Shown here one piece after another: positions 59,924 to 64,000 of a stretch of 64,000 bases of DNA. The notes beneath the pieces are model-generated. The model was not told the DNA's origin and did no database searches. It was given only the letters and a program-made list of their open reading frames with translations. The position numbers were made by a program, and so were the translations under genes. Each line of letters begins with the position of its first letter. Within the stretch, counting starts at the first letter, position 1. The stretch is from Comamonadaceae bacterium. Its GTDB lineage: Bacteria; Pseudomonadota; Gammaproteobacteria; Burkholderiales; Burkholderiaceae_C. Where the stretch lies: the NCBI GenBank assembly GCA_947372865.1, contig CANBVJ010000012.1, positions 1 through 64,000 on the forward strand, in the 5' to 3' direction.

Positions 59924-61851
59924 CAGCGCTCTCCCCTGCACGTCACTGTGCCCTGCTCAGTCCCGCCCATTTCCTGCGTGGCTTTGCCTTTGGCTTGCGT
60001 TACCCGGCCTTGGTGGTTGCTGTTGCGTGGGATATGCCTCCTGACACGCGCTGGCTCGATGCGCTGCAGCAGCAGGTGCCAGCTATCCCTGGCCTGGCCC
60101 GTGTCTGGACCGCGGCGGACTGGGAGGCTCTGCGCACTGAACCGCACCAAGACGCGCAGGCCTTGTTACGGGTCTTGCATGTACTCCAGCGGGCCGCCGC
60201 TTTGCCCTTGTTTGAAGAGGGCAAGATCATTTCCATCAGTGGCACGACACACCGCTATGCGGTGCCCATTTTTGCGCGCAGCGCCCAAGCCATGCTGGCC
60301 ACGGTGCGGGCTTTGCTACAGGTGGTGGAGCAGCTCGCCGCTGGTGTGCGCAACCCGCCCCTTGCCGAGCTGGAGTTGGCCCTGAGGGCCCTGGCGGGAA
60401 GCTATGTTTGCGGCTCGAACGTTCCGCCATTTTTGCAGGCCGCTTTGGCCCGTGAACTGCCGTTTTATGAGGTGGCGGGCGATGTCATTCAGTTTGGTCA
60501 GGGACGCCGTGGACGGTGGTTGCAAAGCTCGTTTACCGACACCACACCCCAAATCGCAGCTACGCTGTCGCGTGATAAAAAGCTCTGCGCCCAGGTCTTA
60601 AAGCGCGCAGGCATTCCCGTGCCAGCGCATGAGACCGTGCGATCGGTCGAAGAGTTGGGTCCGGCAGCGCAGCGCTTGGGGTATCCGGTGGTGATTAAGC
60701 CCGCTGACCTGGACGGCGGCGTAGGTGTGGCTGCGGGTCTGGACAGCGCCCAGGAGGTCGCACAGGCTTATGCGCAGGCGCTAAAACATTCCCGCAACAT
60801 TTTGATTGAAAAGCACATACCGGGGCGCGATTACCGGCTCACCGTATTTCACAAGGAGGTGGTTTGGACCATTGAGCGCCAGCCCGCAGGCTTGCACGGC
60901 GACGGCGTTTCCACTGTCGAACAACTGTTGGCCTTGGCTAACCAAGACACACGACGTGGCGACGGAGCGCATGCGTCGCTGAAAAAACTGGTGCTCGATG
61001 GGGAGGCGCAGTCGCTTCTGCGCCGCCAAGCCCTGGGTGGCCAGTCTGTCCCACCCAAGGGAAAGTTTGTTCGCTTGCGGCGCAGTGCCAATATCGCTAG
61101 CGGAGGCTTGCCGATCGCCGTGGTGGCAGATATACACCCCGACAACCTCGCCCTGGCGGTGCGGGCCGCACAAGCGCTCAAATTGGACTTGGCTGGTGTG
61201 GACTTGTTGATTCCGGATATCAAAGTGTCCTGGCTGGCCGGCGGCGCTGCTGTGTGCGAGGTAAACGCCCAACCGCAACTCGGACGAACTACCAGCTTGC
61301 ATTTGTACCCATTAGTGCTGGGCAAACTCGTTCCCGGTAATGGGCGTATTCCCATTGTGTTGGCCTTTGGCGCCGGACAGGCCCAGGCGTTGGTGCAATC
61401 GCTAGAAGCGCAATGGGGCGCCCTGGGGCGCAGCTTGGGCGTGGCCGATGCCGCGGGGGTGCGGCTCGGCGGTGTGCAGATTGGCAAGGCCGGCACATCG
61501 GCCTACGACGCCGGTGCGTTGTTGCTGGCGAACACCCAAGTAGATGCGATAGCTTTGGTCATCGACGACAGAAGTCTGTTGGAAAACGGCTTCCCATTTT
61601 CAGCGTTTGACATACTTTTGGTGACAGATGACCATCGTTGGCGCTCTCCTGCACAGGCAGGCGCGGCGCCCGACTTCATTGCCTGCCAACCGGCGTGCGA
61701 TGGGTTTTTCATAGCGACGGGATTTGATGAAGAAAAAAAGAGATTGCTTGCAAGCTACAGCACGGAACTGTTCGAACATTTTGACGTCGCAGGTCAGGGT
61801 TTGTTGGACCGCTTGTGCAGTATTTACCACAACCATGGTGAGGCAGTTTGA
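59920..61851 (+). CDS. Cyanophycin synthetase-like ATP-grasp protein with truncated/degenerate Mur-ligase-like C-terminal half
   Basis: GQGRRGRWLQSSFTDTTPQIAATLSRDKKLCAQVLKRAGIPVPAHETV..YPVVIKPADLDGGVGV; GTG start overlapping the previous TGA. Confidence 0.75.
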   Translation: MTALSPARHCALLSPAHFLRGFAFGLRYPALVVAVAWDMPPDTRWLDALQQQVPAIPGLARVWTAADWEALRTEPHQDAQALLRVLHVLQRAAALPLFEEGKIISISGTTHRYAVPIFARSAQAMLATVRALLQVVEQLAAGVRNPPLAELELALRALAGSYVCGSNVPPFLQAALARELPFYEVAGDVIQFGQGRRGRWLQSSFTDTTPQIAATLSRDKKLCAQVLKRAGIPVPAHETVRSVEELGPAAQRLGYPVVIKPADLDGGVGVAAGLDSAQEVAQAYAQALKHSRNILIEKHIPGRDYRLTVFHKEVVWTIERQPAGLHGDGVSTVEQLLALANQDTRRGDGAHASLKKLVLDGEAQSLLRRQALGGQSVPPKGKFVRLRRSANIASGGLPIAVVADIHPDNLALAVRAAQALKLDLAGVDLLIPDIKVSWLAGGAAVCEVNAQPQLGRTTSLHLYPLVLGKLVPGNGRIPIVLAFGAGQAQALVQSLEAQWGALGRSLGVADAAGVRLGGVQIGKAGTSAYDAGALLLANTQVDAIALVIDDRSLLENGFPFSAFDILLVTDDHRWRSPAQAGAAPDFIACQPACDGFFIATGFDEEKKRLLASYSTELFEHFDVAGQGLLDRLCSIYHNHGEAV

Positions 61852-61948
61852 AACTGGACTCAGCCTAAAACCTGCGCCGCGCATTTGTCTGAATATTCGC
61901 CACAGGCAAGGCTCAGCGTGCGCGTAGCACGTATTCAAGGAAATTTAA

Positions 61949-62830
61949 GTGAAAAAAATATTCCAAACTGCTGATGAGTTATTTAGGTTGGAGGCAGCGC
62001 TGCTGCGAGATTATTTGCCTACAGATCGAGAAGGGGATCTGATTTATTCGCTCATCAGCTTTGTTCGGTCGCACGCCAGGCTTCCAACAGAAAATAAAAT
62101 ATTTAATGATGTGCTTTTTAAAATAAACACCAGCGATGAAATACTAAATCCACTGCGCGTTTTTGTATCCGATAAAGAACATGGAAAACAATACATAAAA
62201 AGTATTTTGGGTAATGATGTCAATGTTCCTACACTTCGGATCTTAAGAAATAAAGAGGATATCTTGTCGTATCATTTTCCGGAGCGTTGTGTTATCAAGC
62301 CCACGCACGCCTCGGGCGAGGTAATTATTCGCGAAGCAGGTGAGCGGCTGGACTTGGCAAAGCTCCAGTCGTGGCTCGCATTGAGTTATTATAAAAAAAC
62401 ACGTGAGGCAAATTATCGCTACCTTGAGCCAAAAATATTGGTCGAACCTATATTATTCGATGATCCCAATCTCAGTGATATCAAAGTTTTTTGTTTCCAG
62501 GGCAAGGCGAAATTATTATTCGTTGATTTGAATGTGCGAGTCAAGCATCAAAGAAAATTTTACGATGTCCATTGGAATCCATTAAACTTTTCTCTGCGAT
62601 ACCCTAACCCGGCAGCCCTTTCCCTGCTCCGACCTTTAAACCTGGACGCCATGCTGGCTGCGGCCGAGCGGCTAAGTGAGCAGTTTTCCTTCGTAAGAAT
62701 AGATTTTTATTCCAACCAAGAGCGGTTTTATGTGGGTGAAATTACCAACTGTTCTGGGGCGGGACTCGCGAAGTTTGATTCCTACGAAAATGAGTTGCGC
62801 GCTTCTGAGATTATCTTTGGACCCTATTAA
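61949..62830 (+). CDS. TupA-like ATP-grasp amidoligase family protein
   Basis: FPERCVIKPTHASGEVIIREAG...ILVEPILFDDPNLSDIKVFCFQGKAKLLFVDLN..FSFVRIDFYSNQERFYVGEITNCSGAGLAKF. Confidence 0.78.
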   Translation: MKKIFQTADELFRLEAALLRDYLPTDREGDLIYSLISFVRSHARLPTENKIFNDVLFKINTSDEILNPLRVFVSDKEHGKQYIKSILGNDVNVPTLRILRNKEDILSYHFPERCVIKPTHASGEVIIREAGERLDLAKLQSWLALSYYKKTREANYRYLEPKILVEPILFDDPNLSDIKVFCFQGKAKLLFVDLNVRVKHQRKFYDVHWNPLNFSLRYPNPAALSLLRPLNLDAMLAAAERLSEQFSFVRIDFYSNQERFYVGEITNCSGAGLAKFDSYENELRASEIIFGPY

Positions 62831-62936
62831 ACTCCGAACTACTTACTTCCAGTCACGGTGGCACGTGCCCCCGGGGTGGCAAATTTGGTGATTTTTGCTG
62901 CCTTGAGTCCCTCTTCCCGCCAGAGTTGGCCGTCGC

Positions 62937-63926
62937 TTATTTCAGCCAGCCGCGTTTGCCAAAATACCACATGGGCACCAGCGCGCTGCAAACCATCAGC
63001 GCCACCGTGTAGGGGTAGCTCCAGGCGCCCAGAAATTCCAGCTCAGGAAACTTCAGGTTCATGCCGTAGACGCTGGCAATCAGCGTGGGCGGTAGCAGCG
63101 CCACGCTGGCCACCGAGAAGATCTTGATGACCTTGTTCTGGTTGATGTTGATGAAACCGACCGTGGCATCCATCAAGAAGTTGATCTTGTCAAACAGAAA
63201 CGCGGTGTGCGAATCGAGTGAATCAATGTCGCGCAAAATCTGGCGCGCCTCTTCAAACTGCTCGGCGTTGAGCATTTTGGAGCGCATCATGAAACTCACG
63301 GCGCGCCGGGTGTCCATCACATTGCGCCGGATGCGCCCGCTCAAATCCTCGTGGCGGGCAATGGCGCCCAGTGCTTCGCCGGCAATCGCGTCGGTCACGT
63401 CGCCTGAGAGCACTTTTTTACTGACTTTTTCCAGCTCGTCGTAAATGCCTTCGAGCGTGTCGGCGGAGTATTCGGCGTCGGCGTCAAACAGCTTGAGCAG
63501 CACTTCCTTGGCGTCTTCAATCAGCCCGGGTGCGCGGCGGGCGCGCATGCGCAGCAGGCGAAACACCGGCACGTCTTCGTCGTGGATGGAAAACAGCACG
63601 CCTTTGCTTTTGAGGCTGTCGTTGACCAGGTTCAGGATAAAAGCGGCGCGCACCGTGCGCGGCTCGTCTTCGTCGGCGATCAAGAAGTCGCTGCGAATGT
63701 GCAGTTCGCCGTTGTCTTCGGTATAAAAACGGGCCGATTCCTCGATGTCCTCGTCCATCGCATCTTCGGGGATGGACAGGCCGTAGTACTGCTTGATCCA
63801 GCGTTTTTCTTCAACGGTGGGGGATTCCAGATCGACCCAGATGGGCTGGAACTTGGAGAGCTCTTCCAGGGACTCGATTTCTTCCTGGAACAGGCGGCCA
63901 TTGGCCAAGGTAAAGATGTTGAGCAT
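62937..63926 (-). CDS. corA: Magnesium/cobalt transporter CorA
   Basis: C-terminal YGMNLKFPELEF GMN motif and two TM helices. Confidence 0.93.
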   Translation of the reverse strand: MLNIFTLANGRLFQEEIESLEELSKFQPIWVDLESPTVEEKRWIKQYYGLSIPEDAMDEDIEESARFYTEDNGELHIRSDFLIADEDEPRTVRAAFILNLVNDSLKSKGVLFSIHDEDVPVFRLLRMRARRAPGLIEDAKEVLLKLFDADAEYSADTLEGIYDELEKVSKKVLSGDVTDAIAGEALGAIARHEDLSGRIRRNVMDTRRAVSFMMRSKMLNAEQFEEARQILRDIDSLDSHTAFLFDKINFLMDATVGFININQNKVIKIFSVASVALLPPTLIASVYGMNLKFPELEFLGAWSYPYTVALMVCSALVPMWYFGKRGWLK

Positions 63927-64000
63927 AGGCGGGGGTGGCTGAGGTTCGGGGCCCATCGTGCGATGGGGCGAAGGTGCTGCTGCAGCTTTCGAACGACGGG

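Noticed and set aside
59920-61851. Functional cyanophycin synthetase (cphA)
   Set aside because: The Mur-ligase-type P-loop appears lost and the C-terminal half is short; no cyanophycinase gene nearby.
26983-62830. Integrative mobile element
   Set aside because: No integrase, transposase, tRNA boundary or terminal repeats seen; horizontal origin is only suggested by composition in parts.

Overview
High-GC betaproteobacterial chromosome segment, Comamonadaceae/Burkholderiales-like (inferred from gene content and codon usage; not tested). Coordinates 1-29 kb are mostly ordinary: a DMT transporter, a RES/HTH toxin-antitoxin pair, PhzF, a class II aldolase, an MFS transporter, a GT39-like protein, an orphan ABC substrate-binding protein with an acyl-CoA ligase, gph, a full type II secretion cluster (gspC divergent from gspGHIJKLMNDEF), pntA/pntAB/pntB and fadD. 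About 27-62.8 kb is an accessory locus that I consider the main discovery candidate. It is built around a 3975-aa secreted-type repeat protein (34187-46114). That protein has a Gly/Ala-rich hydrophobic segment, four ~591-597 bp Ig-like tandem repeats, and a very long predicted beta-solenoid carrying a recurrent glutamine and a ~660 bp higher-order repeat. I saw no RTX repeats in it. A dedicated type I secretion system (TolC/ABC/HlyD) lies directly downstream, interleaved with two GT-B glycosyltransferases. Divergently upstream are a TPR-glycosyltransferase and a trypsin-like protease. Further parts are an S8 protease with a probable C-terminal barrel, three AMP-ligases sharing an atypical 'Y-x-[ST]-N-E' motif, a two-domain GT2 protein, a methyltransferase, a CphA-like ATP-grasp protein with a degenerate Mur-ligase half, and an AT-rich TupA-like ATP-grasp amidoligase. 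My working hypothesis is a self-contained system that makes, decorates and exports a giant surface protein. The right edge returns to housekeeping content (corA). No rRNA, tRNA, CRISPR array or transposase was seen.
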